Both the position numbers and the translations under genes were made by a program. A model generated the notes under the pieces. The model saw only the letters and a list, made by a program, of their open reading frames with translations. It was not told the DNA's origin and did not search any database. Positions 1 through 10,481 of a stretch of DNA of 64,000 nt are shown here, in pieces; positions within the stretch are counted from its first letter, which is position 1; every line of letters begins with the position of its first letter. Location of the stretch: the NCBI GenBank assembly GCA_019059635.1, contig JAGVRJ010000001.1, positions 2,356,001-2,420,000 on the forward strand. Direction: 5' to 3'. The stretch is from Proales similis (Eukaryota > Rotifera > Eurotatoria > Ploima > Proalidae).

Positions 1-2277
1 ATAAACGAGAGAGAAGACGAGGACATAAGTCGACTTCGTCAAGAGATGGAAATGCTCAACGAGCCAGAGCTGGACTTGTCTGTTAGAAATGAAACAGACG
101 AAGCGAAGCGATCGATGAAGCTGATGATCAACAGCGGCCTAATCCCGGACGCATCGCTGATTCATGCGGCGCGCAAAAAGCGAGAAATGGCGCGCCAAGG
201 AGACTTCATTGCGGTTGGTCGGACAGCGGCCACTGCTCGAGATGACAGTGGCGAGAGTGACTCAGAGCCGACCACCGTCAGCATGAACCTAAGAGCCAAA
301 ATCGAAGACGAACGACGACGAATTCGCGACGACTTTTTGTCGCTCGAGCAAGGCAAGCACCAGATAAACAACGGTGGTCACGATTAAGCCAATTGCTAAA
401 CTAACCGACGCTCGAAACAGGAAGTGACCAAGAAGAAGCGTCCGCAGACGAAATAGACGAAGAGGCCGAACGATGGGAGCAGGAGCAGATTCGCAAAGGA
501 GTTCTACTTGGTCCTCAAGTAGGTAAATCAATTTGAATTGACGCTTCAATTTGCGACTGCGTCCAGCCAACAGCCGATCTCATTCATTGTGTGCGTGTTT
601 GTCTCAACTCAAGGCGCCCAGCGAGTTGATCAGCCGAGAGGATAGACAAGCAAGCGCGCAGCCGGCCAAAAAGCGAACCTTTATTCTGGACAAAGTCGAA
701 CAGGTCACATTTGAATCGATCAAAGCGCTCGTTAGACTTGAGTAAGCCGATCAAAGTCTGACCTCATTCAGAGTCTCGGCCTCAACCTCCTCGCAGACTA
801 GAGGAGGCGCAAAAAGTCGTCCAGACGCAGCAAAGTGAGCTGGAGCGAATCACAGCGCAGCTGAAAGCCAACCAAGAGGTTGCGAGCAAATCAGGCAGCG
901 AACGGTCAATGCTCAATGAGCAGTACGCGTTTTTCCAAGAGCTCAGGGCTTTTGTTCGCGACTTTGTCGAGTGCTACGAGACCAAGATGGAGCTGATTGA
1001 ACGAATCGAATCGAAATGGCTGCAGAATCTGAACGAGCAAGACGCGTTGAGAAAAGAGCTGAACGAAGGACTCGATGCCGAGGTGCATGTCGATTTTCTT
1101 CGATACGAGCCCATCTTGTCACGAATCGAGCGCTGGTTTCAACTTGATCCTCACACGTACAAGAACGCCTACGTGGCCTTTTCGCTTCCTAATCTCGTCT
1201 CGCCCCTGGTCAGAAAGGAGCTGGTCTTCTGGAATCCGTTGCAAGTAAATTTCACTCCTCACCACTCTCTCTCTCTCTCTCTATCGATTTGCGACGACAG
1301 GCGAACAGCATTGAAGCACTCGAGCAGAGTGAGGCCTTTAAGAAACTGATTTCCTTCAACAAAGAGCGTTTGCTCGCAATGATGCAGAGCGGTCAACGGC
1401 CTGCAGACGAGGACCTCTCTCTGTGGCCGTTCGTGGTCGAGAGGACCATTCTGGTTCGAATCAGAGAATTCGTCGACTCCAATCAATACGATCCGATCAG
1501 TGAGCAAACGGCCAATTTAAAACGTCTCCTGCTCTACTTGATTGACTTGGCGCCCACATTGAACGCCTCGAGTCCAAACACTAAAGTGAGCTTCAACTCA
1601 AACAGACTAAAAATTTGAACTTTGAGAAAAAATAAATTTTCAATTTACGCAGTCACTGATCGAGGCGCTCAAACTCAAACTGGAACAAGCAGTCAAGGAT
1701 CGGCTGTTCATTCCGCTCTGCTCCAAAACGTAAGTGAACGTAAATCGCATTCCATCAGAACGTGACGCCAACACGGAATCAAAGTAAACTGCAAGACGAG
1801 GACAGCGAGGAGAGCAGATCGTTCTGGCGCCAGTTTTGGCTCTGTGTCAAGACATTCGAGTGTGTGCTCGAGTTTGAGGGAGTTCTGAACGACAATTTGC
1901 TACGGCAGCTCTCACTCGACGCCATTCTGAATCGCTACATTCTGATCGGACTGCAAACAATGCCGAACGCAGCCAAGGCAGTTGACACCATCCAACAGGT
2001 TTGCTTGTCTCTGATTCTCACGTCGCCTGTCGACTACTAATTTGCGGGCAAAGTTAATACGCAAATTGCCGCCTGCATGGCTGGCCAAGTCAGCTCAGCG
2101 AGCACCACAGCTCGCCAATCTGAGCAACTTTCTCAAGCAACTCACACTGTCAATTGACGCCTCAGATGCCAGCAAGTAAACGCAACTCAACTCAGCTCGT
2201 CCGCGCTTCTCCTAATCCGTCTCTCAAGTGAACAATTACTCAATACAATCGCGCACATTCGCACTCAACTTGAATAG
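1..2277 (+). CDS. PAXBP1: PAXBP1/GCFC2-like protein, 3' part of gene
   Basis: This is the GCFC family (PAX3/7-binding protein / GC-rich-sequence DNA-binding factor), nuclear proteins linked to spliceosome disassembly and chromatin. The reading frame is open at base 1, so the N-terminus lies outside the window. Visible family signatures are GLIPDASLIHAARKKREMAR followed by GDF, then ERWEQEQIRKGV, then the GCFC domain with YKNAYVAFSLPNLVSPL and SLDAILNRYILIGLQ. About nine exons can be joined, with introns at 353-420, 519 to about 620, 742-796, 1245-1300, 1586-1652, 1730-1784, 1999-2053 and 2176-2228. The first intron starts GC rather than GT. If the last intron is spliced the protein ends in NTIAHIRTQLE; if it is retained translation stops at 2179. 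AATAAA-type signals follow near 2345-2358. Family assignment is strong; the final exon is inferred. Confidence 0.88.
1267..1282. repeat. (CT)n microsatellite inside a PAXBP1 intron
   Basis: Short TC dinucleotide tract inside the intron at 1245-1300, likely serving as polypyrimidine tract. Confidence 0.6.
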
Positions 2278-2931
2278 AATTCAAGCAGAACGCATCACAG
2301 ACAGGCAAAATGGAAAAATATTCAAAACGGAATAGAGAAATCGAAAATAAAAACAAATAAACGCTGCGAGCGCATTCGTGAACCCTCGGGTCTAATGTTT
2401 GCGCCGTAAATTATTACTTTGAGAATTATTCATCAGCGTGAGGACAAGTGACATTTAAGAGCTTCACTCCCTCACATTCATTGGGGCCTTTGTGCGCAAA
2501 GCTCCTAAATGTATAAAGAATGAAGCGCAGTTGCAGACCAGGTGTGTTCTTCTTCTAGTTCTCGATTACCAAGCAAATCGGGCTGTGAGATGCTCTTTTG
2601 CCAAGAGAAATACTCGCCAAACATAAACTAAGCAAATTTTACTCAGGGCCTCTTTCTTTTGCTACTCTTTTGTTTTGGACCCCGCTAAAATATATTCTGA
2701 GTAGCTCAATCCTGCTCGTGCTGGTCTTCTGCATTCAATTTCGCTTTTGTTTCTTGTTGGTTTAGAAACCGGGCCGCGAGTGACAAGAAGATCTGGCACA
2801 GCTGAAAAGCCAGAATCGAAGATAAACTAGTTCGAAGCCAACTGAACAAAAAGGTCCGTGTGCAGGCATCGTTCAACTCAGACAGGCAACGAAGGAAACA
2901 ACGGTCCGCCCACTGAGGAAATTTGAACAAG
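2278..2931. other. Intergenic, PAXBP1 3' UTR and ASB-like gene promoter
   Basis: The first 80 bases carry polyadenylation-like A-rich signals for the gene on the left. The rest should hold the promoter and 5' UTR of the ankyrin gene that starts at 2932. I see no RNA gene and no convincing reading frame. Confidence 0.5.
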
Positions 2932-3864
2932 ATGAGAATTCAACAGAACAAAATGAGCCTGACACAACTAGAGTCAAAATGCGCCGAGTCGATCCGCAGC
3001 GGCAATTTGGAGAAGTTTGTTCAGTACGTGAACTGCGGATTGAACGTCAACTCGGTGCTGATCGGCAGCGAGCCCACATGGGACGCCAGTGCACTCAGTC
3101 TGCTCTGTAAGTCAGCTATCTAGTTGGCGCTCTTTCTGCTCGAGCGCACGTTTAATTTCGCTTTAACGCTTTAAGCATTGGCGTGCGTGCACAACTCGAT
3201 CGAAATTGTAAATTACTTGATCAAACATCGAGTGAATTCGAATCAAATAGACCAATGCAGCGGGCGTACAGCGTTACACTGGGCCGCCTATTACGGCCGC
3301 GAGAGCATCGTAGAGCAGCTGATCAGCTCGGGCGCCAGGGTGAACGCGCTCGACAAAGACTCGGTCACCCCGCTCATACTGGCCTGTAACATGGGCCACT
3401 TGGCCGTGGTCAAGCAGTTGATTGCGCACGGCGCCGACTTGGACCAGGCAGACCGGGGCCGATCGACTGCCCTTCTGTACGCGTGTATGCGGTTCAATTG
3501 GCCAATTGTGGCCGAGCTGATAAGCAACGGCTGTGATTGCAATCAAGAGCCGCCGTTTGGTCGCTCGAGCTGCTTGAGATATCTCGTCTTTGACAAACAG
3601 TTCGCATTGGCCAGATGCCTGATCGAGGCCGGACGCGACCTGAGACGAGAGAAATGGCTATTCGACGGCTCGTTCAACGCCAAGAGCAGCGACCAGCTCC
3701 AATTTCTTGAATGGGCTCGTCTACGTTCCCGACGACCTGCTCGTCTTATCGGCATCTGCCGCTTATCGATTAAAAAGCGCTTCGGTGCGCTCGGCCTCTC
3801 AAACAAGGTCAAAGCACTTGACATGCCGCTCGAACTCAAAAATTATCTCCTCATGAGATCTTAG
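2932..3864 (+). CDS. Ankyrin-repeat and SOCS-box (ASB-like) protein
   Basis: Two exons are joined across an intron at 3107-3175. About four to five ankyrin repeats follow the N-terminus; the clearest are GRTALHWAAYYGRESIVEQL and VTPLILACNMGHLAVVKQLI. The last 40 residues look like a SOCS box: an LIGICRLSIKKRFG segment, then the LDMPLELKNYLL ending that resembles the LPLP..LK.YLL end of ASB proteins. Family knowledge: ASB proteins are substrate adaptors for Cullin-5 ubiquitin ligases, binding Elongin B/C through the SOCS box and the substrate through the ankyrins. The exact ASB orthologue cannot be told. The ATG at 2932 was chosen because the splice frame supports it; another ATG follows at 2953. 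Confidence 0.8.
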
Positions 3865-4492
3865 CCTATTTGCAGTCGAGCCCTCAATGGTTAATCGCTT
3901 TTCTATTTGTTTTATTTTGTACACAATTCTTTTCTTATCTGTTAGTGTGAGCGTTTTTACATGAATGTCTGTCATGTATGAGAGCTAAATCAGCTTCCTG
4001 GTGAATACTTTTTTTGTAAAAATTAAGAGCAAAAATGTCAACAACAAGGCGGGCGATTCAAACAATGAATCAGAATTTCAGTTTTTCAAAAACTCTTTTC
4101 GCCCGTCTGTTGATCTTCTGAATCAAATTGTACGAGTGTGCACAATGCATGCGGACAAACTACGCTTCGAATGCTTCTAAAATGTATTTATTCAATTATA
4201 AATACTAAATTCTCATGTTAAAAGAAAATAAAAAATTCAATGAAGCATATTGAGTTGGGTTGAAGAGAATTCGGTCGAGAAAAGTGATTGAGTTGCCCGG
4301 CCCATACATCTTGGCTGATTGAGCTGTATTGACAATTGGCTTGGAATTGGCAAACGGACGGCCAACATTAGTGGTAGACAAGCACGGTTGCTATGACAAC
4401 GTTTTAGGTTTTACTTTATTTTCGTGTTCGTTCTTGTTCTCTCAGAAGCGAATTAGCTGGGCGAAGGAGAAGAGAAATAAACGGAGAAGAGA
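3865..4492. other. Intergenic, no gene seen
   Basis: This AT-rich stretch holds the ASB-like 3' UTR, an AATAAAAAAT signal near 4227, and the start region of DRC12. A short reading frame at 4329 has no family similarity and overlaps the DRC12 start in another frame, so I do not call it. Confidence 0.5.
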
Positions 4493-5089
4493 ATGCCGCC
4501 GAAGAAAAAGGGAAAAAAGGGCGGAAAAAAGAAAGGCAAGAAGGATGGGGAGCTGAGCGAAGGCGACAAGCTCAAGATTAAGACACACGAAGTGGACGCT
4601 TTAAAAGACCAGCTGGCGCTGAGGCGGGACATGAGCAGGCAGGCCACGGCTCACTACGAGGAGATCAAGAGCCGGATGAACGACGTGAGCAAAGAGATCG
4701 AGGAAATGGAGAGCACGCACAAGTCGGCCAGCGCCTATCTAACGCATCAGTACAAGACGCTGCAGAGTGAGATGGCGCTGAGAGTTGGCCAACTGGAAGC
4801 CGAGCTTGCCTCGACCAGCAAGCAGCTCGAGAAATGTGAACAGCAGTTGAAAGAAGCGCAAAGCTCGCACAAGCGAATCGTAAAGGAAAAAGACGAACGC
4901 ATTTACAGACTTGAACAGACGATAAACACCAACCACGCCGTTTACAAGAGGCTCTTTGAAAGCTCGTTCGACGCACTCAAGATCAACATCGAGAGCCGAT
5001 CAAGCGACTGGGACGAGCAGAACAGCAAGCTGCAGGAAAAGAACAAAAGCCTTTTGGCCGAGCTTGGCCTCAACATTCACGACATTTAA
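4493..5089 (+). CDS. DRC12: Dynein regulatory complex subunit 12 (CCDC153-like)
   Basis: A 198-residue single-exon protein, close to the length of vertebrate CCDC153/DRC12. It starts MPPKKKGKKGGKKKG, the lysine-rich start shared by this family, followed by a nearly continuous coiled coil of roughly residues 30-185 with the ending LLAELGLNIHDI. Family knowledge: DRC12 is part of the nexin-dynein regulatory complex of motile axonemes. Its presence implies motile cilia or flagellated sperm in the source animal. An AATAAA lies about 20 bases after the stop. Similar small coiled-coil axonemal proteins are the main alternative. Confidence 0.8.
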   Translation: MPPKKKGKKGGKKKGKKDGELSEGDKLKIKTHEVDALKDQLALRRDMSRQATAHYEEIKSRMNDVSKEIEEMESTHKSASAYLTHQYKTLQSEMALRVGQLEAELASTSKQLEKCEQQLKEAQSSHKRIVKEKDERIYRLEQTINTNHAVYKRLFESSFDALKINIESRSSDWDEQNSKLQEKNKSLLAELGLNIHDI

Positions 5090-5157
5090 ACTTGATCAAG
5101 TGAACGAATAAATTCGAGAGCACATTCATTTGGATTGTTTTCCCGCTCTGTTTTGAA

Positions 5158-6708
5158 TCAATAATTGTTACGACGCTGCTGCTGCTGTCGCTGATGATGG
5201 TGATGATGATTATCGGGCTCAAATCGATTGTGGCATCGTTGGACACGCTGCTTGCCTCGGCTATATTTGAACAATATCGACCTGAGGCGCACTCGAAACG
5301 GCTTGCTGGCGAACGAATACAGAAATATGTTGAGCGCGAAATTGGCCACGTGAAATATTTCGCCGATGTGAACAAACGCGTAGCGCGAGTAGACTTGATC
5401 TTGTTCGGTCAACGTTTCGAGTTTGTAGGGAATGAAGAATCGAGCCCAGAATGTCACATAAGGCACATTCAAGCCCACATAGAACGCACTGATCAAGATG
5501 AGGATGATGGTCGCACGACCGGACTCTTTCAGCTTTTGTCGGATATTGCGGCGAATGTTGGATTGGTTGAGTAGCTCTTGGACGCGTTGCTCGGCGGCGT
5601 TTGAGTTTTTCTTGCTGCTGCTCGATTTGGCGTTTTCATGCGTAAACAAAACGCCGGCCACAGTCGAGCATTTTCGCTTCTCAATCAGAGAAGTCACTTG
5701 TACTTGATGTTCAGCCGTGCTCAGCAGACTTGGCTTTTTACTTCTCGAGTTGGCCATTGCGGTCAGATCGGTGAGCGACACGGCATGCCGCATGCCTCTA
5801 TCAGAGTCTCTGAGTGGTTGGAGGCCGTTGCCGGTCGCGTCTGACTCGTGAGACGAGCTCAGGCCTGGCGAACCGGAGAAGAAATTGCGCTTCAGCAAAT
5901 GATTCTTCCGCTTTAGCAGAACGCGAATTATGAACGCGTTAAAGTAGCAGAGAAGCACGAGTGGCACAACTATTGAGATCATTACATAGACCAGCACGAT
6001 GTAGTCATAAATGGGCTTGAAGTTCTCCTTGACGTCACATTCATATTGAAGGCTGGAATCGTCGCTTGTCTCGTGCTCGCCGTGTCGACTACGCAGCCCA
6101 TTAATGATCAAAGAGTGGGAGGCCAGCACCAGCGAGCTCATCAGCAAGCAAATTATCGAATTTCTTGTGAATCTCTTGCGGTGGAATCGAATCTTTTTGA
6201 GAGGCGCCGATATGGCAATGTAGCGTTCGTAGGCGAACGAGACCATTAGGAACGAAGAGTACATTCGGGACGCGTTGCGAAAGAATATGCTCGTGCGGCA
6301 GATAAGCTCGCTTCTATTTGACAGCTGGGTGATGAAATGCGCCGTCTTTATGGAGGGTAGGATGTCTTCGAGGAAATGCGCGAAAAGGAAAACAGAGTCG
6401 GAGAGGGCCAGAGCGATCATGTAATAACTGGAGGCCGTTACCGATGAGTTGAGCTGCGGCATCGGCCGCTTCTCTTGACGGTTCGTTTCTCTGCAGGCCG
6501 GCTGCTTGAAGCTCAGCACGTAAATGGTGAGCATATTGCCAGTTAGGCCGACCACGACCAGGAACATGCACGAGTAAAAGCTAAGCTCTTGGCTTATGTT
6601 GAACAGATTGCTCTTTTTGGCCGAGTCAATGAACTCCCTATTGTCTGGCCCATTCCCATAAAGGACTGATTCGTTCACGGACATAATTTGTTCTCTTTTT
6701 GCTTTCAA
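5158..6708 (-). CDS. Class A (rhodopsin-type) peptide-like GPCR
   Basis: An intronless receptor of about 516 residues; a second ATG eight codons in gives MSVNESVLYGNG and may be the true start. The N-terminus has N-glycosylation sites, then seven hydrophobic segments. TM1 is LVVVGLTGNMLTIYVLS with the GN motif. The TM3 end reads FAYERYIAI, an ERY in place of DRY. TM6 ends FYVGLNVPY, and TM7 has NFALNIFLYSF, a variant NPxxY in which the Pro is replaced. The third intracellular loop is about 130 residues. The tail ends in runs of His and Gln. It resembles invertebrate neuropeptide receptors (FMRFamide or myosuppressin type), but the ligand cannot be read from sequence. It lies tail-to-tail with DRC12, only about 70 bases apart. 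Confidence 0.82.
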   Translation of the reverse strand: MKAKREQIMSVNESVLYGNGPDNREFIDSAKKSNLFNISQELSFYSCMFLVVVGLTGNMLTIYVLSFKQPACRETNRQEKRPMPQLNSSVTASSYYMIALALSDSVFLFAHFLEDILPSIKTAHFITQLSNRSELICRTSIFFRNASRMYSSFLMVSFAYERYIAISAPLKKIRFHRKRFTRNSIICLLMSSLVLASHSLIINGLRSRHGEHETSDDSSLQYECDVKENFKPIYDYIVLVYVMISIVVPLVLLCYFNAFIIRVLLKRKNHLLKRNFFSGSPGLSSSHESDATGNGLQPLRDSDRGMRHAVSLTDLTAMANSRSKKPSLLSTAEHQVQVTSLIEKRKCSTVAGVLFTHENAKSSSSKKNSNAAEQRVQELLNQSNIRRNIRQKLKESGRATIILILISAFYVGLNVPYVTFWARFFIPYKLETLTEQDQVYSRYAFVHIGEIFHVANFALNIFLYSFASKPFRVRLRSILFKYSRGKQRVQRCHNRFEPDNHHHHHQRQQQQRRNNY

Positions 6709-8172
6709 AGATTGAAATTAATTCCCAGAACTGCTCGCTCTATGTCTAAAGCTGAATTGTGCACTTTAGATCACACAAAACGACGTACGGCCATAAAACG
6801 TGAAATGTTCGCATCGGCAATTATTAACGCTTCAAAAGAGCACCAAATTAGATAATACAAGAGGAATAGAGAAATGCGAGACGCGAGATTTTAAATGGCT
6901 GCCGAAAATGTACCATCGCTGCAAATCCGAGCGAAAGGCATTCAAGCTCGTTCACAAGTGAAATTAGACTGATGGCTAAAAATGGCCGTTTCGACTTGAC
7001 TTTGCGTAGCATTTTAGCCGACGATCGATCGATAATCCGAGTCGGATGAACAAAAGCCAATTTTAAATAAAAAACCAAGGGCCGATGTAAATGCAAGCGC
7101 CGCACTGCCAAGGATGATGGCTCATCAATTTATTTCTAATGCTCGTCATTGATCTGCTTCGGCGGCGTCTAGTTATTAAATTCGCCTTATTTAATAGAAG
7201 TGAATGCGGTCGTGCCAGGAGAATTAAATTAATCGTACTCAGACGTCATCAATCCTGAGTGGCAATCGATTCGGATGAAAGCGCGTTAAGTAAAGACCAA
7301 CAAGAGTAAAAGATCAGTGCCGCTGCGTGTGAGTGAGAGAAAGAGAAAAGGAAAGAGAGAGAGGAACGTGCAATAAAAGAGACAGATGAAATTGGCTGGT
7401 GTTGATGAAGAAAACGACTGCGCAAAAGGTGCTTTAGGAGCAGAATGCAGTTCGGCAAAGACCGACTCTGCTGAGCTCGCTAGCATCGGATCTAAACGCA
7501 TGATTAACGCTTTCATGATTCTAAAAAGCGCCCAAGTGAGAAGGATTAAAATGTAACTAGATTTGAATGGAGAGTAAAATACAGACGCAGTTGATTTAAT
7601 TAAACAAATAGCACGCAGCTGACGATAAGCCGCATGTCAATGCCCACAGCGACGATATGTTCGCTCGATAGCGCGTTCTGACTGCAATCGAATCAAGAGG
7701 AAGAGATTATGCGCAAATTGGTCACGCAGCGATAAGCTAAATAGGTATCGGCAGAATGCAACCAAATCCATCCATGCGCCCACCCGTCCGCGATGAGATT
7801 GAATTCTCGTCGAAAATCGTTGAATTTTTCATGTAATTGCCCACGTGCGTGATTGCCCAATCGTATGAAAGACAAGGAAAGGAGACAGAAATAGAGAATG
7901 GTGCGGAAAAAGAGGATAATCAGAAGAGGAGACGAGGCAGAGAGTTTATTCCGCACAACAGTCTAAGGGCAATCGACTGCGATTAAATTGACAAAATGGC
8001 TTCAATTCGCTTTTAGAAGGCAACTTAAAGTGTTTTGGCCAAATGAAGACGAGGCACGTCTCTGCTTCGTTGATGTCGTCGATTACGTAGTTAACTAGCC
8101 ATTAAGCTCTTGTCAATTCGGCAACTGAGTGAACCAAGATGGTCGCCAGCGAGCTCAAACTAGTTGCTAGAA
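6709..8172. other. Intergenic region upstream of the GPCR
   Basis: About 1.5 kb between the GPCR start and the 3' end of the coiled-coil gene, both on the minus strand. It should hold the GPCR promoter. Purine-rich GAGA stretches occur near 7325-7370. Small frames here have no recognisable domain. No tRNA or snRNA was recognised. Confidence 0.5.
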
Positions 8173-9588
8173 CTAACGTCTGAGTCTAAACGAGCTGGCT
8201 TTCTTGCTCGTATCGGACGAGCGCTTTGAGCCCTGATTTGTTGACGCCGCGCCCGATTTGTTGACAAGTTCGCTCAAATAATTATTTTTCATGAAAAAGT
8301 TGCTGAGTACATCAGAGAGCGTTGCCGACTCGTCCGGGTGGGAACGGCGAATAATTTCATTCAGCTCCACCAGCAAGAGCTCGCTATTCTCAAGGCGTTC
8401 GCTGCTTTTGTTCAGCTTCTCTTTCAGCGTCGAGCAATTTCGACACCCGTCCTATTTGATTGTGATTAAATTACCAAGATGCCTTTTAGAAGGCTTCAGT
8501 CTAAAAATAGATACGAACCGAGTGGGATCGAAGCCTCTGCTTGATAAGATCGCACTCGTCTTGCACTCGTCGCAGTTCTTTGGTGAGCTCGTCAATTTGC
8601 ACTTGTCTTTCCCTTTTAGAGCGGAGCTTTTAAACGCGCGTCAATATCGATCCAGAGACAGTTACCGCGAGTTATCGTTGAGACTGCTGGCAATTTGCTT
8701 CTTTAAAAATGCCAAACTCTCCTCTTTGCCTCTCAGCTCGTTCGCATGGCGCTCTTTCATCAGGGCCATCTCCTTTTCGTGCTATTCTCAGATCTTTCGA
8801 TTACATCGAGCTGAATTTGAAATCTTCATTTCAGAGAAATTACGTCGAGTCTGAGCTTGAATGCAGATGCGTTCAACGATTCAATTTCTTCTCTCAGCTC
8901 GTCTTCCCGCCTCTCCATCCTTCGTCTCAATTGCTCGTTTTCTTGGCGCATCTCAGCCGTCTCCGCCTCCAAGTGTCTGCATCTTTCGGTCAGATCCGAT
9001 TCCTGATTGAAAAAGGAGAAAGGTCAAAGCAATATCAACCAGATCGAATATGCCGACTACTTGACTTACCCGCGCTAGACATTGCTGCAGTTGATCATTG
9101 GCCGTTTGATAGGCTTGCTCTTTGTCACGCTGAGCTTTGCTCGCATTCTTAAGCTGCGTCTCTAGATCAGCTATTCGCTTTTTAAGCCGCGCAATCTCAT
9201 CCTGTTCGATGCGAGTTGAACCATGCGAATCGTTTGTTGTCTTTAGGAGTTCAACCGTTTGACTTACATCGCTGTTTACTTTGCTATTGGCAACTGCAGC
9301 GTCACTACCCAGTTTGGGCTTCACAGGCACAGGACTTCGATTGCTGTTGTTGCGCGGCAGAGAGGCTTTCAGAGGCGGCCGTTTCTTAATGTCGATCAGG
9401 GTCAGCGTGTTCTTCCTATCCACAAGCGTTGATGACATGTTGCGTCTGGTGCTCGACGGCGCCTCTATGAAGTTGCCTGTCACTTCGAGCACATTGCTGG
9501 ACGATTTCAGTGACATGGCTGCACTCTCATTGTCAACTGAAGCAGAGAAAGATGTGTCCTCGAAACGAACGCGATCTAAACTCGCCAA
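8173..9588 (-). CDS. Orphan coiled-coil protein
   Basis: Five exons can be joined in frame (exon 1 is 9070-9588), with introns of about 50-70 nt; one donor is the weak GTTCGT. The N-terminal 130 residues are Ser/Pro/basic and probably disordered, with a KKRPPLKASLPRNNSNRSPV segment. From IARLKKRIADLETQLKNA onward the protein is coiled coil through most of its remaining length, including NEQLRRRMERREDELREEI and LKEKLNKSSERLENSELL. The tail is Ser/Lys/Arg-rich (SSDTSKKASSFRLRR). I recognise no family; centrosomal or cytoskeletal scaffold proteins look like this, but function is not claimed. The start is the first ATG of the open frame. It is divergent from FIG4. Confidence 0.6.
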
Positions 9589-10481
9589 GCAAAGTATTAA
9601 AGCCGAATTGATGCAAAAGGACGCCTTTGGGCTTCTTTAAACAAATAGACCGAAAGCAGTGAAGAGCGAGAGAGAGAGAGGGGAGAGAGGCCAATCAAAG
9701 GGGAGTAGAAGCGAAGCAGGGCAACGTGAGGGGGCGAGAAAAGCCCGAGAAAGGCAGCAAACGGTTGCTCGAGTTACTTAACTTGTCCTCTCTGCCCCCC
9801 TTCTCTTGTGCTCGGCTAGCGCGCAGAATCTGTTCCTACCGTTTGGCGACTAAGAATAAATTTCAAGTAGAGTAACACGAGAGAGGCAGAGAAATTGAGA
9901 AAGCGAACAAGCGAAAGAGAGAGAGAGAGAAGGCTTATTAGAATTTGCGTCAAATTATAATTCTAATGAGAAGAACTTTAATAAGAGCGAGAAATGCCCC
10001 GCCACTATAGTAACAATTTGCCTCTCGACCCGATTCAATTCAAAATCAATAGCCGTGCTTCCTGAACATTTAATTTACCTGCGCAGTGCTTCGCATTCAC
10101 AGAGGCGCGCCCAATTCAATTTCGATTTAACATTACATTTGTCGGTTCAGCACTGTCGAGCAGGAAAAATGAAAATTCCAAACCTGAATAGGGTTTAAAT
10201 GACGTAAATTCAAAATGTTTTGGTGGAATAAGGATTTTGGGGGCGGATCCAACAATTAGTTGATGTTTGTTAGCAGTTGTACAAGGCAGTTTGACAAGCC
10301 GAATGAAGAGTTGCTGGACGAAAAATTGAAATCGAGCTGGCGCAAGTGATAAGTTTGTTTTGCATTCGACTGGTCGTTCTTGCCCTGACGATTGGAACAA
10401 AGATTATGCCAAAATTGGTTGACATTTCAGAGCAGTCTTTTCTCCGTCAAACTTTCCCAGGCCGGACCAATTCAGATAGAA
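9589..10481. other. Shared upstream region of two divergent genes
   Basis: About 0.9 kb between the divergent starts of the coiled-coil gene and FIG4. GAGAGAGA tracts occur at about 9668-9690 and 9915-9935. A TTTCAG followed by AGCAG near 10425-10433 could be a splice acceptor for a 5' UTR exon of FIG4. No gene was recognised. Confidence 0.45.

Noticed and set aside
1730-1758. A 29-nt intron in PAXBP1
   Set aside because: It leads to a stop codon; the acceptor at 1784 gives a 55-nt intron and the right frame.
8291-8854. A plus-strand frame of about 187 codons
   Set aside because: Runs across exons and introns of the minus-strand coiled-coil gene, whose spliced frame is far better.
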